A stretch of DNA of 42,421 nt from an uncultured Oscillospiraceae bacterium (GCA_934636305.1 CAKUAM010000010.1:1-42421); one strand, 5' to 3'; shown: positions 23,018 to 31,821, counted from the stretch's first letter. Notes: generated by a model from the letters alone, not told the origin. Numbers and translations are program-made.

Positions 23018-24760
23018 ATGAATTTACGAACCAAGCTTCTGGCCGCTTTTCTGGCTGTCAGTATGCTCCTGTCACTGACGGCCTGCTCCGACTGGCTGCA
23101 GGACGGGCACGCCCAGCAGCAATCCGAGATCCAGCAGTCAGAGCCGCAGCAGACGCAGGCTGCTGCAGACGATCCTGTTCTTACCCTTGCCGGCGGCGGG
23201 TACTTTTCCGGTGTCAATCGCCCGGATGTCCCATTTTCCGACATGCAGGCCAAGGCATGGACAGAGGATGAGTTTGACGCACTTGCCGAAGCTATGACCG
23301 AGGCTGCCGCGTCCGGCTCTGCCGCCGCATTCCACCGCGCGCTGTACGACGCGCAGCAGGCGCTGTATGATCTTGACACGGCGCGGACGCTCGTCAGTCT
23401 TGAAAATCTGGCGCACGCGGATGACGCGGAAATTTCCCGGCGCTATAACGAGGTCTATCTGCGCTGCCTTTCCGCCGTTGACCGCTTCTATGCCACGCTG
23501 CATACGCTGGCGCAGCAGGAGAGCTGCCGCCCGCTGCTGGATCTGGAATTTTCCACGGCGGATATTGAGTATTTTGCCGCCTATGACCCGGATGCTGCCG
23601 GTCAGTCGCTGACCCTGAGCGCGCAGGAGCAGGATCTTATTTTGCAGTATGAGCAGGAGATTTCCTCCTCCAGCCCCGATCCCGATGTGCTGGGAGAGAT
23701 CTATATCTCGCTTGTCGGCGTTCGGAAGGAGATTGCGGCGGCTGCCGGATATGCGCAGTATGCCGATTATATCTACGAAAATGATTATGCGCGTGCCTAC
23801 ACCCCGGAGCAGGCCCAGACCGTCTGGAAAATTGCAAAGGAATCCTACGCGCCGCTGCTGCAGGAATATGCGCAGTCTGTGGCTGACGCGGAGCAGGTGC
23901 TGGAGCAGTCGCAGACGCTGGATGTGTCCGAGACGGCAATCCTGACCGCCCTGCAGACCGGCGCCGAGCAGCTCAGCCCGGAGATTGCCGCTTCCTGCCG
24001 ATATCTGCTGCAAAACAAGCTGTATGATATTGCGCCCAGTGAGGAAAAGCTTGATACTGGCTGCACCGTCTGGCTGACCAATTATCAGGCACCGTTTATC
24101 TTCAATACGCCCGGCGGCTGGTATTACGACATTACCTCCATGATCCACGAGTTTGGCCATTTCACCTCTGCCTATTATAACGGCACGGATAACCTCTATG
24201 GCGTGTGCGACTATGACCTGTCCGAGCTGCAGTCGCAGGGCATGGAGGTCATGTACCTGCCGCTGTACGACATGCTTTTCGGCGAACAGGACGCGCCGCT
24301 GCTGCGCGCGCAGACCATCTATAACCTGCTGTCGAGCGTGGTACAGGGGGCTATGTATGATGAGTTCCAGCAGCGCGTCTATGCACAGGAGAATCTGACG
24401 CCGGAGCTGGTCAATGAGCTGTTCCAGCAGATCCGCGCCTCGTATGGCTACGAGAGCTGCGACGGCGAGGAATATGAGTGGATGTCCGTTGTTCATAATT
24501 TTGAGCAGCCGTTCTATTATATCAGCTACGCAGTCTCGTCACTTCCGGCGCTGGAGCTGTTTGCGCGGCAGCAGCAAAGCGAAGCCGATGCGCTCGACAC
24601 CTATCTGCGCGCCGCTGCCATGAGCGACGAGGAATACTATCTGCGTGATGCGATCGCGGCTACCGGCCTGACCAATCAGATGATTGACGGCGTACCGGAT
24701 ACGCTGATTGCTGCGATCCGCGCAAGCGGTGTCCTGGACGCCGGCACAAATGAACCATAA
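23018..24760 (+). CDS. Lipoprotein M3-family (oligoendopeptidase F-like) metallopeptidase
   Basis: The 580-residue protein has a lipoprotein signal peptide ending in LSLTAC, with lipidated C23, followed by a Gln/Ser/Glu-rich linker (about 25-52). The catalytic domain contains the zinc motif HEFGH (H377, E378, H381) and a likely third ligand E410 in SQGMEVM, with the substrate-shaping C-terminal helical lobe typical of M3 peptidases. Most M3 enzymes are cytoplasmic; this one is predicted to be anchored outside. AAAGAGG precedes the ATG. It lies 22 bases after the FtsX permease and 27 before the exporter genes, so it is in the same operon. It may trim exported peptides or wall proteins, which is inference. 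Confidence 0.9.
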   Translation: MNLRTKLLAAFLAVSMLLSLTACSDWLQDGHAQQQSEIQQSEPQQTQAAADDPVLTLAGGGYFSGVNRPDVPFSDMQAKAWTEDEFDALAEAMTEAAASGSAAAFHRALYDAQQALYDLDTARTLVSLENLAHADDAEISRRYNEVYLRCLSAVDRFYATLHTLAQQESCRPLLDLEFSTADIEYFAAYDPDAAGQSLTLSAQEQDLILQYEQEISSSSPDPDVLGEIYISLVGVRKEIAAAAGYAQYADYIYENDYARAYTPEQAQTVWKIAKESYAPLLQEYAQSVADAEQVLEQSQTLDVSETAILTALQTGAEQLSPEIAASCRYLLQNKLYDIAPSEEKLDTGCTVWLTNYQAPFIFNTPGGWYYDITSMIHEFGHFTSAYYNGTDNLYGVCDYDLSELQSQGMEVMYLPLYDMLFGEQDAPLLRAQTIYNLLSSVVQGAMYDEFQQRVYAQENLTPELVNELFQQIRASYGYESCDGEEYEWMSVVHNFEQPFYYISYAVSSLPALELFARQQQSEADALDTYLRAAAMSDEEYYLRDAIAATGLTNQMIDGVPDTLIAAIRASGVLDAGTNEP

Positions 24761-24787
24761 CCGAAACCGAAGGAAGAAAGAACCGTT

Positions 24788-26515
24788 ATGAAGAAACTGC
24801 TTACCTATCTGCAGCCCTACCGGCTGCAGGCCGTTCTGGCCCCGGTGTTCAAGCTGCTCGAGGCTGTATTTGAGCTGCTGGTTCCGCTTATCATGGCCGA
24901 TATCATCGATATCGGCATCGCCGCCGGGGATACGTCCTATATTCTGAAAAAATGCCTGGTGCTTGTGGCGCTTGGCCTGTGCGGCTTTGCCTGCGCGATT
25001 GTTGCGCAGTATTTTTCTGCCCGGGCCGCCACCGGTGCGACCGCACGGCTGCGCCATGCGCTGTTTGCGCATATCCAGTCCCTGCCATATGCAGAGCTCG
25101 ATACGCTTGGCACCTCCACGCTCATTACGCGCATGACCAGCGATATGAACCAGGTGCAGACCGGCCTCAATCTGACGCTGCGGCTGCTGCTGCGTTCGCC
25201 GATTGTTGTATTCGGCGCCATGATTATGGCCTTTACCATCGATACAAAGTCGGCGCTCATCTTTGTCGTTGCCATTCCGGTGCTGTTTGCCATTGTGTTT
25301 GCCATCATGCTCAGCTGTATTCCGCTCTACCGGCGCGTGCAGTCGCGGCTGGACAGTGTGACGGGCTCTACGCAGGAAAATCTCTCCGGTGTGCGCGTCA
25401 TCCGCGCCTTTACGCGCGAGGACGCAGAAACGGATGTGTTCCGTGAGAAAACCGATACGCTTTTCCTCGCGCAGCGCTTTGTCGGGCGGTTGTCCGCGCT
25501 GCTCAATCCGCTGACATATGTGGTTATCAACCTCGCCATCGTGGCGATTGTGCGCGTCGGCAGCGTCCGTGTGGATGCCGGCACCATTACGCAGGGCCAG
25601 CTGATTGCGCTCTACAACTACATGTCGCAGATTCTGGTGGAGCTGATCAAGTTTGCCAACCTGATCCTCAACATCACAAAATCCGTTGCCTGTGCAGGCC
25701 GGATTTCACAGGTCCTTGAGACAAAGTCCTCCATGGCGGACGGCCGGGACAGCCTGCCGGCAGACGCCGGCGCGGAGGAGGTTTCGTTCCGGCACGTGTC
25801 GTTCTGCTATCCCGGCGCCGGCGCGGACGCCCTGACCGATATCACCTTTTCTGCGGCCCCCGGTGAAACCGTCGGCGTGATCGGCGGCACGGGCTCCGGT
25901 AAATCCTCCCTTGTGAACCTCATTCCCCGTTTTTATGACGCAACCCAGGGACAGGTGCTCGTCCATGGGACGGATGTCCGTCAGCTGCAGCTGCAGTCGC
26001 TGCGCCAGGCCATCGGTGTCGTGCCGCAGAAGGCACTGCTGTTTTCCGGCACGATCCGCGATAACCTTCTGTGGGGGAACCCGGACGCCTCTGATGAGGA
26101 GCTCTGGGGCGCGCTGCGCGCCGCGCAGGCGGCAGAGGTTGTTGCCGGAAAAACCGGCGGTCTCGACGCCGAAGTGGAGCCCGGCGGCCGGAACTTCTCC
26201 GGCGGCCAGCGCCAGCGCCTGACCATCGCGCGCGCACTGGTGCGCCGGCCGGAGCTTCTGATCCTCGACGACAGCGCCTCCGCGCTGGACTTTGCAACCG
26301 ACGCTGCGCTGCGCAAGGCTCTGCGCGAGCTCTCGTGGCATCCTGCCGTTTTTATCATCTCGCAGCGAACATCCTCCATCCGCTGCGCGGATCAGATTCT
26401 TGTTCTCGATGATGGCCGGCTCGTTGGCCGCGGCACGCATGACACGCTGCTGCAGAGCTGCCCGGTCTATCAGGAAATCTATCATTCCCAGTACAAAAAG
26501 GAGGATGCGCAATGA
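24788..26515 (+). CDS. ABC exporter half-transporter with degenerate ATPase site
   Basis: The 575-residue protein has a six-helix exporter domain (about 1-310) and an ATPase domain (about 335-575). The ATPase has Walker A GGTGSGKSS (K372), signature FSGGQRQRL and Walker B LLILDDSAS. D495 replaces the catalytic glutamate, and the H-loop reads IISQRTSSIR with Gln in place of His. Such a degenerate site is the hallmark of heterodimeric type IV exporters (TM287/288, BmrCD), where the partner provides the active site. The ATG is preceded by GAAGGAAG. The 3' end overlaps the second half-transporter gene (ATGA). It is not recognisably specific for a substrate. Confidence 0.93.
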   Translation: MKKLLTYLQPYRLQAVLAPVFKLLEAVFELLVPLIMADIIDIGIAAGDTSYILKKCLVLVALGLCGFACAIVAQYFSARAATGATARLRHALFAHIQSLPYAELDTLGTSTLITRMTSDMNQVQTGLNLTLRLLLRSPIVVFGAMIMAFTIDTKSALIFVVAIPVLFAIVFAIMLSCIPLYRRVQSRLDSVTGSTQENLSGVRVIRAFTREDAETDVFREKTDTLFLAQRFVGRLSALLNPLTYVVINLAIVAIVRVGSVRVDAGTITQGQLIALYNYMSQILVELIKFANLILNITKSVACAGRISQVLETKSSMADGRDSLPADAGAEEVSFRHVSFCYPGAGADALTDITFSAAPGETVGVIGGTGSGKSSLVNLIPRFYDATQGQVLVHGTDVRQLQLQSLRQAIGVVPQKALLFSGTIRDNLLWGNPDASDEELWGALRAAQAAEVVAGKTGGLDAEVEPGGRNFSGGQRQRLTIARALVRRPELLILDDSASALDFATDAALRKALRELSWHPAVFIISQRTSSIRCADQILVLDDGRLVGRGTHDTLLQSCPVYQEIYHSQYKKEDAQ

Positions 26516-28251
26516 AATCGTCTGCATGGGCGCTTCGGCGCGTCCTGAAATGCCTCGGGCGGTATCTGCCGCTGCTTGCCCTGTCCCTGCTGCTGGCTGC
26601 GGCCAGCGTGGCAGGCACTTTGTATATCCCTATTCTGGTCGGGGACGCCATTGATGAGATTGTCGGCCCTGGCCAGGTGGCGTTCTCTGCCGTGGCGGCG
26701 CTTGCGCTGAAAATCGGCATTCTTGCCGTTCTCACGGCATTTTTGCAGTGGCTCATGACCGCCATCCACAACCGCGTCTGCTTCGCGGTGACGCGCGATG
26801 TGCGCCAGCAGGCATTTGCGCACCTGCAGCATCTGCCGCTTTCCTATCTTGACAGTCATCCTGCCGGCGACACGCTCAGCCGCATCATTGCCGATGTCGA
26901 TCAGTTTGCAGATGGTCTGCTTATGGGCTTTACGCAACTGTTTACCGGTGTGCTGACCATTTTCGGTGCACTCGGCTTCATGCTGTCCATCAGCTGGAAG
27001 ATCACGCTTGTCGTCGTCGTGCTGACGCCGTTGTCACTGCTGATTGCAAAGTTCATTGCCGGCAGAACCTATTCCATGTTCCAGCTGCAGTCCAAGGCCA
27101 GAGGCGAGCAGACCTCACTTATCAACGAGCAGATTGCCGGACAGCGTGTTGTGCAGGCCTTTTCACATGAAGCGCAGAGCCTCGAGCAGTTTGACGAGAT
27201 CAACGACAAGCTGGAAAACGCCACCATGCGCGCAACCTTCTTCTCGTCCATGACGAACCCGTCTACCCGCATTATTTATAACATCATCTATGCCTGCGTC
27301 GGCTTCACCGGCGCGCTGAGCGCCGTGGCCGGGGCCATCACGGTCGGCGGCCTGTCGTGCTTTCTGAGCTACGCCAACCAGTATGCCAAGCCCTTCAATG
27401 AGATCACCGGTGTGGTGACAGAGCTGCAGAACGCACTTGCCTGCGCCGGGCGCGTGTTCGAGCTGATTGATGAACCGGTCGAGACGCCGGATGCTGCCGA
27501 CGCGAAAACGCTTTGCGGTGTCAGCGGCGGTGTACAGCTGTCTGACGTGGCCTTCTCCTACACGCCGGAGCAGCGCCTCATTGAGGATCTGAACCTCACT
27601 GTGCAGCCCGGCGAGAGAGTCGCCATCGTCGGCCCGACCGGCTGCGGCAAAACGACGCTCATCAACCTGCTCATGCGCTTTTATGATGTCAAAGGCGGCG
27701 AAATTCTGGTTGATGGCAGCGAAATCCGCACTGTGACCCGCCGGAGCCTGCGCCGCCAGTACGGCATGGTTCTGCAGGATACATGGCTCAAAACCGGCAC
27801 TGTGCGGGACAATATCCGCCTTGCAAAGCCGGACGCCACCGACGCGGAGGTTGAGGCCGCCGCAAAGGCTGCGCACGCCGATTCCTTCATCCGCCGTCTT
27901 GGCAGCGGCTATGACACCATGCTCTCGGATACAGGCGGCGTGCTGTCTGCCGGGCAGCGGCAGCTGCTGTGCATTGCACGCGTCATGCTCTGCCTGCCGC
28001 CGATGCTCATTCTCGACGAGGCAACCAGCTCCATCGATACGCGAACCGAGCTGAAGATCCAGCACGCATTTGATACCATGATGCAGGGCCGGACAAGCTT
28101 CGTCGTGGCGCACCGGCTGTCGACCATCCGGGAGGCGGATGTCATCCTTGTCATGCGGGACGGCCATATTGTTGAGCAGGGCCGGCACGAGAAGCTTCTG
28201 GCCCAAAACGGCTTCTATGCCAAGCTCTATCACAGCCAGTTTGAATCATAA
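26512..28251 (+). CDS. ABC exporter half-transporter with canonical ATPase site
   Basis: The 579-residue partner has a six-helix exporter domain and an ATPase domain. The ATPase has Walker A GPTGCGKTT (K380), Walker B MLILDEATSS (catalytic E503) and the H-loop VAHRLSTIR. The signature reads LSAGQRQLL instead of LSGGQ, as is common in the canonical-Walker subunit of asymmetric exporters. It starts in an ATGA overlap, so the two subunits are made together. It is the last gene of the operon and is followed 6 bases later by a strong terminator. The pair probably exports a lipid, drug or peptide. Confidence 0.94.
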   Translation: MKSSAWALRRVLKCLGRYLPLLALSLLLAAASVAGTLYIPILVGDAIDEIVGPGQVAFSAVAALALKIGILAVLTAFLQWLMTAIHNRVCFAVTRDVRQQAFAHLQHLPLSYLDSHPAGDTLSRIIADVDQFADGLLMGFTQLFTGVLTIFGALGFMLSISWKITLVVVVLTPLSLLIAKFIAGRTYSMFQLQSKARGEQTSLINEQIAGQRVVQAFSHEAQSLEQFDEINDKLENATMRATFFSSMTNPSTRIIYNIIYACVGFTGALSAVAGAITVGGLSCFLSYANQYAKPFNEITGVVTELQNALACAGRVFELIDEPVETPDAADAKTLCGVSGGVQLSDVAFSYTPEQRLIEDLNLTVQPGERVAIVGPTGCGKTTLINLLMRFYDVKGGEILVDGSEIRTVTRRSLRRQYGMVLQDTWLKTGTVRDNIRLAKPDATDAEVEAAAKAAHADSFIRRLGSGYDTMLSDTGGVLSAGQRQLLCIARVMLCLPPMLILDEATSSIDTRTELKIQHAFDTMMQGRTSFVVAHRLSTIREADVILVMRDGHIVEQGRHEKLLAQNGFYAKLYHSQFES

Positions 28252-28257
28252 GCATTT

Positions 28258-28293
28258 TGCCGCGTGTCAGGGATCTGACACGCGGCAGTTTTT
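28258..28293 (+). terminator. Strong terminator of the five-gene ABC/FtsX operon
   Basis: Perfect 13-bp stem TGCCGCGTGTCAG / CTGACACGCGGCA with loop GGAT, followed by TTTTT. Confidence 0.92.
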
Positions 28294-28322
28294 GGGGCAG
28301 ACGCCATTTTTCGACGCTCCGC

Positions 28323-28351
28323 TTGATTTCACTGAAGAAGGATGCTAGTAT
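28323..28351 (+). promoter_or_regulatory. Promoter of the AAA-CYTH gene
   Basis: TTGATT (28323-28328), 17-bp spacer, TAGTAT (28346-28351), with TGC directly before it (extended -10). Confidence 0.75.
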
Positions 28352-28387
28352 AAATGCATAAAAAGCATATAAAAAGGGGCGATTATT

Positions 28388-29497
28388 TTGGCAAAGCAGA
28401 TTACGCGCATTGTGCTGACCGGCGGCCCTGCCGCTGGAAAAACCACGCTCATCAGCTGTATCCTGAAGGAATTTAAGCAAAGTGAAGGCTGGCGGGTCAT
28501 CACTGTCCCGGATTCTGCTGCGGAGCTTATCTCCCGCTTTGGCATCAGGCCTGGCTTCGGCGGCATCACCAGCGCTGCTTTTGCCCGGCTCTTTGTCGGC
28601 GATCAGCTGCATAAGCAGGCGCTTGCCATGCGCGCAGCGGAGCTTGCGCCGGAGGCGCATGTCATCGTCCTGTTCAACCGCGCCCTGCCGGATGTCAGAC
28701 TTTATTGTTCCGAAGATCAGTACCAGCAGATACTCACCGGCTGCCATCTGACGCAGGCGCAGGTCATGGCCGGATATGACGCCGTTCTGCATCTTGTCTC
28801 CTGTGCCAAGGGGGCGGAGACCGCCTATCCGTTCATCGGCAGCGAGGCATACTGCGAGCCGGTAGAGACTGCGCGGGAAAAGGATGATCTGCTCCTGCAG
28901 GTGTGGCGCAGCCATCCCGGGCTGCACGTTATTGACAATTCTGCGGACTTTGAAGAAAAAATTGCCCGGTCCATGCGCGCTGTCTGCGCTGCGGTTGGCC
29001 GCCCTGTGCAGCAGGAGGTCTGGCACAAATATCTGATTTCCCTGCCCACGCGCCAGACGCTGGAGGATACCTATCACGCAGTCAGCGTCGACATGATGCA
29101 GACCTATCTTACCCGCCGCAGCCCGGATGTGGTGCGCCGGATCCGTCAGCAGCGCAGCGGCGGGGAATATCTCTATTTCTATATGGAAAAGCGCACAACA
29201 AGCTCCGGGCAATGGGAAACGGAAACGCCCATCTCTGAAGCAGACTATATCCGCTATCTCATGGAGGGCGACATGAGTCTGCATACCGTGCATAAAACAA
29301 AGTACCGCTTTTCCCACGCGGGCTGCCGGTTTGAAATCGATGTCTATCCCTTTTCGCAGGACCGCGCCATCATGCGCGCCGCCCTGCCAATGGATGTGCC
29401 GGCGCTGCAGGCGCCGCCGGAGATTCATATCCTGCGCGAGGTGACGGACGATCCAGCCTATAAGAACCGTCAGCTGGCAAAAAATCAGTGCCTTTAA
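28388..29497 (+). CDS. AAA-type NTPase fused to a CYTH-like domain (TTD14-like)
   Basis: The 369-residue cytoplasmic protein has an N-terminal P-loop NTPase (about 5-200), with Walker A TGGPAAGKTT (K18) and VIVLFNRALPDVR in the Walker B region. A C-terminal CYTH-like beta-barrel follows (about 213-345), with features such as QQRSGGEYLYFYMEKR and KTKYRFSHAGCRFEIDVYP. The usual ExExK CYTH motif is altered to EVWHKYLI. The AAA-CYTH order is that of TTD14 and its bacterial relatives, which bind GTP and phosphoinositide or triphosphate ligands. The start is TTG at 28388: AAAGGGG lies 8 bases upstream and no ATG fits. It is a single gene with its own promoter. Its role here is unknown. Confidence 0.88.
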   Translation: MAKQITRIVLTGGPAAGKTTLISCILKEFKQSEGWRVITVPDSAAELISRFGIRPGFGGITSAAFARLFVGDQLHKQALAMRAAELAPEAHVIVLFNRALPDVRLYCSEDQYQQILTGCHLTQAQVMAGYDAVLHLVSCAKGAETAYPFIGSEAYCEPVETAREKDDLLLQVWRSHPGLHVIDNSADFEEKIARSMRAVCAAVGRPVQQEVWHKYLISLPTRQTLEDTYHAVSVDMMQTYLTRRSPDVVRRIRQQRSGGEYLYFYMEKRTTSSGQWETETPISEADYIRYLMEGDMSLHTVHKTKYRFSHAGCRFEIDVYPFSQDRAIMRAALPMDVPALQAPPEIHILREVTDDPAYKNRQLAKNQCL

Positions 29498-29534
29498 AAT
29501 GGCCGTATCTTTCCCGTGTGGCCTGGAAGTCTAA

Positions 29535-29695
29535 GGCAGCACCGCACAATTGCGTCTGCGGCCTTCGCCGGATCTTTTGCCCCAATCTTGCAGTTTGAAA
29601 AACTTGAAATACATACAGTATTCCTGCGTTTTCCAAACTTTATCTTGGAACAAAATCTCTCGTCGAAGCCTCTTGCCGAATTGTGCGGTGTTGCC
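29535..29695. mobile_element. MITE, IS5-type (161 bp, CTAA target duplication)
   Basis: Terminal inverted repeats GGCAGCACCGCACAATT (29535-29551) and the complement of GGCAACACCGCACAATT (29679-29695) match at 16 of 17 positions. Both sides are flanked by CTAA (29531-29534, 29696-29699), which fits the YTAR 4-bp target duplication of IS5. A second inner inverted repeat (AGTTTG ... CAAACT) lets the whole element fold into a hairpin. No transposase is encoded, so it would move in trans. Confidence 0.85.
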
Positions 29696-29702
29696 CTAAC
29701 AT

Positions 29703-29744
29703 AAATCCGTACTGCATAACAAGTTTTGTTGTCAGTACGGATTT
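29703..29744. repeat. AATCCGTACTG hairpin, copy 2
   Basis: AAATCCGTACTG (29703-29714) pairs perfectly with CAGTACGGATTT (29733-29744) around an 18-base loop with its own small dyad ACAA...TTGT. It starts 4 bases after the MITE target duplication. It could act as a terminator, but identity with the hairpin at 13735-13774 suggests a repeat family. Confidence 0.75.
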
Positions 29745-29839
29745 TCTGCATCTATTAAATCGCAGCTCTCGTCAGGTTTGATTCCCAAATGGCGGACAGC
29801 GCGCCGGCAACCGACCAGCGACGCTGGTGCTGCTGTCCT

Positions 29840-31363
29840 TTAAACTCTGCGGTGCACGCTTGGATACAGCGACGCATCGGTGTGCGGCAGAAAGCGCGCT
29901 GCATGCATGTTTTCCACAAACTTCTCCATTTCCCCGAACTGCACATAGGTCGCAAGCGCGCGGATGCGCGCCAGACGGTGCAGACACTGCCCGTCCAGAA
30001 GCAGATGCCGGGCCCCGGCAAGTGAAGAATTGCCGAGAATTTTGAATTTTTCCCGCGGCATATCGGGGTAGAGTCCGACCGTGATGGCGGATTCGAGATT
30101 ATAGTGCGTGCCGAAGCCCCCGGCAAGATAAAACGTGCCGATTTCGTCTGGACGGACGTTTGCGCTTTCCAGCAGCGTGGCAACCATGGTGTGCGCGGCG
30201 GCTTTGCAGGTAAGAAATTCGCCGATGTCGTCCTGCGTGAAATACAGGGGGACATTGCCGCTGTAGGCGTAGATGATCGCGGGAACGTTGCGCTGGCTCT
30301 CGTCCTCCCAGACGTCACGGATGCAGGCGCTGGCGCCCTTCTGCAGATTTCCGGCGGAGTCAATCCAGCCGGACAGAAAGCCCTCCGCAATCAGATCCAG
30401 AATGCCGGAGCCGCAGATGCCCTTTGGCGGGAGGCCGCCAATGGTTTCATAGTGCAGGCGGTTGTCCGGATCGATTTTAACGGAGCAGATTGCGCCGGGC
30501 TCGGCGCGCATGCCGGATTTGCTGACGGCGCCCTCCAGCGCGGGGCCGGCCGCGCCTGCGCCCATGAGCAGGAAGTCCTTGCAGCCGAGTACCAGCTCAC
30601 CGTTGGTGCCGATGTCAAGAAACAGCGCCAGATCTTCCCGGGTGTCAAGATCCGTCTCAAGAAGGCCGCCTGTAATATCGCCGCCGAGATAATTGGCGAT
30701 GGCCGGCATACAGAAAATATTGCCCGCGATGGGAAGGCCCAGCTCCGCGGCGCGCACGGGGCCGGGATCAAAGAATACTGGCGTATACGGGTGCTGGAAC
30801 ACGAGCCATGGGTCACAGCCGAGGAAAAAGTGCATCATGGTGGTGTTGCCGCCGACCGTGAGCGCGGAGATGGCCTCCGGCGCGATGCCGGACTGCCGGA
30901 AGCACGCGTCCATCATGGCGCGGATGTCCTGCAGCGTCAGCTGCTGCAGGGTGTGCAGCGTTTCCGGGTTTTCCTTCACGGCGAGGATACGGTCAAGAAT
31001 ATTTGCGCCGAACTGCGTCTGGCTGTTCGTGCAGGCGGCGTTGGCGCAGACGCTGCCGGACAGAAGCTCCACAAGCTCCAGCTGCATGGTCGTGCTGCCG
31101 ATGTCCAGACACATGCCATAGAGCGTGCCGGTCGTGTCGCCAGGCTCCACGCGCACCACGTCCCATCCGGCCTCTGCCGGGCAGAGCGTCACGGTGATGT
31201 GGTAGTCTGACGCGTGCAGCGTGGGGTACAGCCGCTGCAGCGTGGAAAGCGGCAGGCGTGTGCCCTCCGGCAGCGCGGCAAGCAGCCGCTCCCGTGCGGC
31301 AAGAAAGTCGCCGTCGGATGGCGGCGTCAGGGTCAGATCTTGTTTTTGTGTCAGTGGCTGCAT
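29840..31363 (-). CDS. ASKHA-type corrinoid activation ATPase (RACo/RamA-like, DUF4445) without Fe-S domains
   Basis: The 507-residue protein contains the actin-fold core of corrinoid reductive activators: phosphate-1 CLDIGSTTMQLELVE, TVGGNTTMMHFFLG, the second phosphate-type loop LFLDIGTNGELVLG, MGAGAAGPALEGA and the C-terminal GGFGTHYNLESAI. Typical RACo has an N-terminal [2Fe-2S] domain and RamA a C-terminal [4Fe-4S] ferredoxin domain. Both are missing here, so the cluster needed for cobalt reduction must come from elsewhere, or the function differs. AAGGAG overlaps the stop of the upstream 139-residue gene, so they are coupled. No B12-dependent methyltransferase or corrinoid protein lies in the window. 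Confidence 0.86.
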   Translation of the reverse strand: MQPLTQKQDLTLTPPSDGDFLAARERLLAALPEGTRLPLSTLQRLYPTLHASDYHITVTLCPAEAGWDVVRVEPGDTTGTLYGMCLDIGSTTMQLELVELLSGSVCANAACTNSQTQFGANILDRILAVKENPETLHTLQQLTLQDIRAMMDACFRQSGIAPEAISALTVGGNTTMMHFFLGCDPWLVFQHPYTPVFFDPGPVRAAELGLPIAGNIFCMPAIANYLGGDITGGLLETDLDTREDLALFLDIGTNGELVLGCKDFLLMGAGAAGPALEGAVSKSGMRAEPGAICSVKIDPDNRLHYETIGGLPPKGICGSGILDLIAEGFLSGWIDSAGNLQKGASACIRDVWEDESQRNVPAIIYAYSGNVPLYFTQDDIGEFLTCKAAAHTMVATLLESANVRPDEIGTFYLAGGFGTHYNLESAITVGLYPDMPREKFKILGNSSLAGARHLLLDGQCLHRLARIRALATYVQFGEMEKFVENMHAARFLPHTDASLYPSVHRRV

Positions 31364-31372
31364 AGAAGCTCC

Positions 31373-31792
31373 TTATGCGCGGCTGCCCAGCAGCGCGCAA
31401 AGCACGCCATAGCCGGGAGACAGCAGATCAAATATCCAGCGGTTCGTGTCCACGCTGCGCTCACCCATGTCGATGACGGCGGTGGCATTTTTCAGCCGCT
31501 CGGCTGTTTTCAGAAAGTTTCCGCCGGGATGCTTTTTCCCGAACGCGACCCAACGGGCGAACACGCCGTCAAGATACGCGTGGATGAGCAGCTCCGTAGC
31601 CATGGAGCGGGCGGTGATGCGCAGGGGCTGGCCGAAAGTGTCGGCGTAGTCGGCCAGAATAGCCTGACTGAGCGGCATGGAGCCGTTGCCCTTCTGCCGT
31701 AGATACTGCATCAGCGCATCGTTTGTTGTCAGGTGGACAGCTTTTCCGGTATAGGAGAGCTCAACCCCCTCCGCAAATCCGGGACAGTGCAT
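31373..31792 (-). CDS. Hypothetical protein, 139 aa, coupled to the ASKHA ATPase
   Basis: I do not recognise this family. The protein is soluble-looking, with a beta-type start (GVELSYTGKAVHLTTND), a long helical middle (MPLSQAILADYADTFG ... ATELLIHAYLDGVFARWV) and a C-terminus WIFDLLSPGYGVLCALLG. It has no cysteine pattern for a cluster. AAAGGAGG lies 7 bases before the ATG, with its own promoter upstream. It is the first gene of a pair with the activation ATPase, so it is probably functionally linked, for example as an adaptor or partner protein. That link is inferred from operon structure only. Confidence 0.75.
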   Translation of the reverse strand: MHCPGFAEGVELSYTGKAVHLTTNDALMQYLRQKGNGSMPLSQAILADYADTFGQPLRITARSMATELLIHAYLDGVFARWVAFGKKHPGGNFLKTAERLKNATAVIDMGERSVDTNRWIFDLLSPGYGVLCALLGSRA

Positions 31793-31821
31793 GTGCAGGC
31801 CCTCCTTTTCTCTGTGTCTCT

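Larger units (their letters stand above)
29498..29839. other. Intergenic region holding a MITE and a dispersed hairpin
   Basis: The first 160-odd bases after the AAA-CYTH gene are taken up by the MITE at 29535-29695, followed by the AATCCGTACTG hairpin. The rest (29750-29839) lies before the stop of the minus-strand ASKHA gene and shows no supportable gene. Confidence 0.6.

Noticed and set aside
29755..30390. Minus-strand frame of 211 residues
   Set aside because: It is a shadow of the ASKHA ATPase gene in another frame, with unlikely composition.
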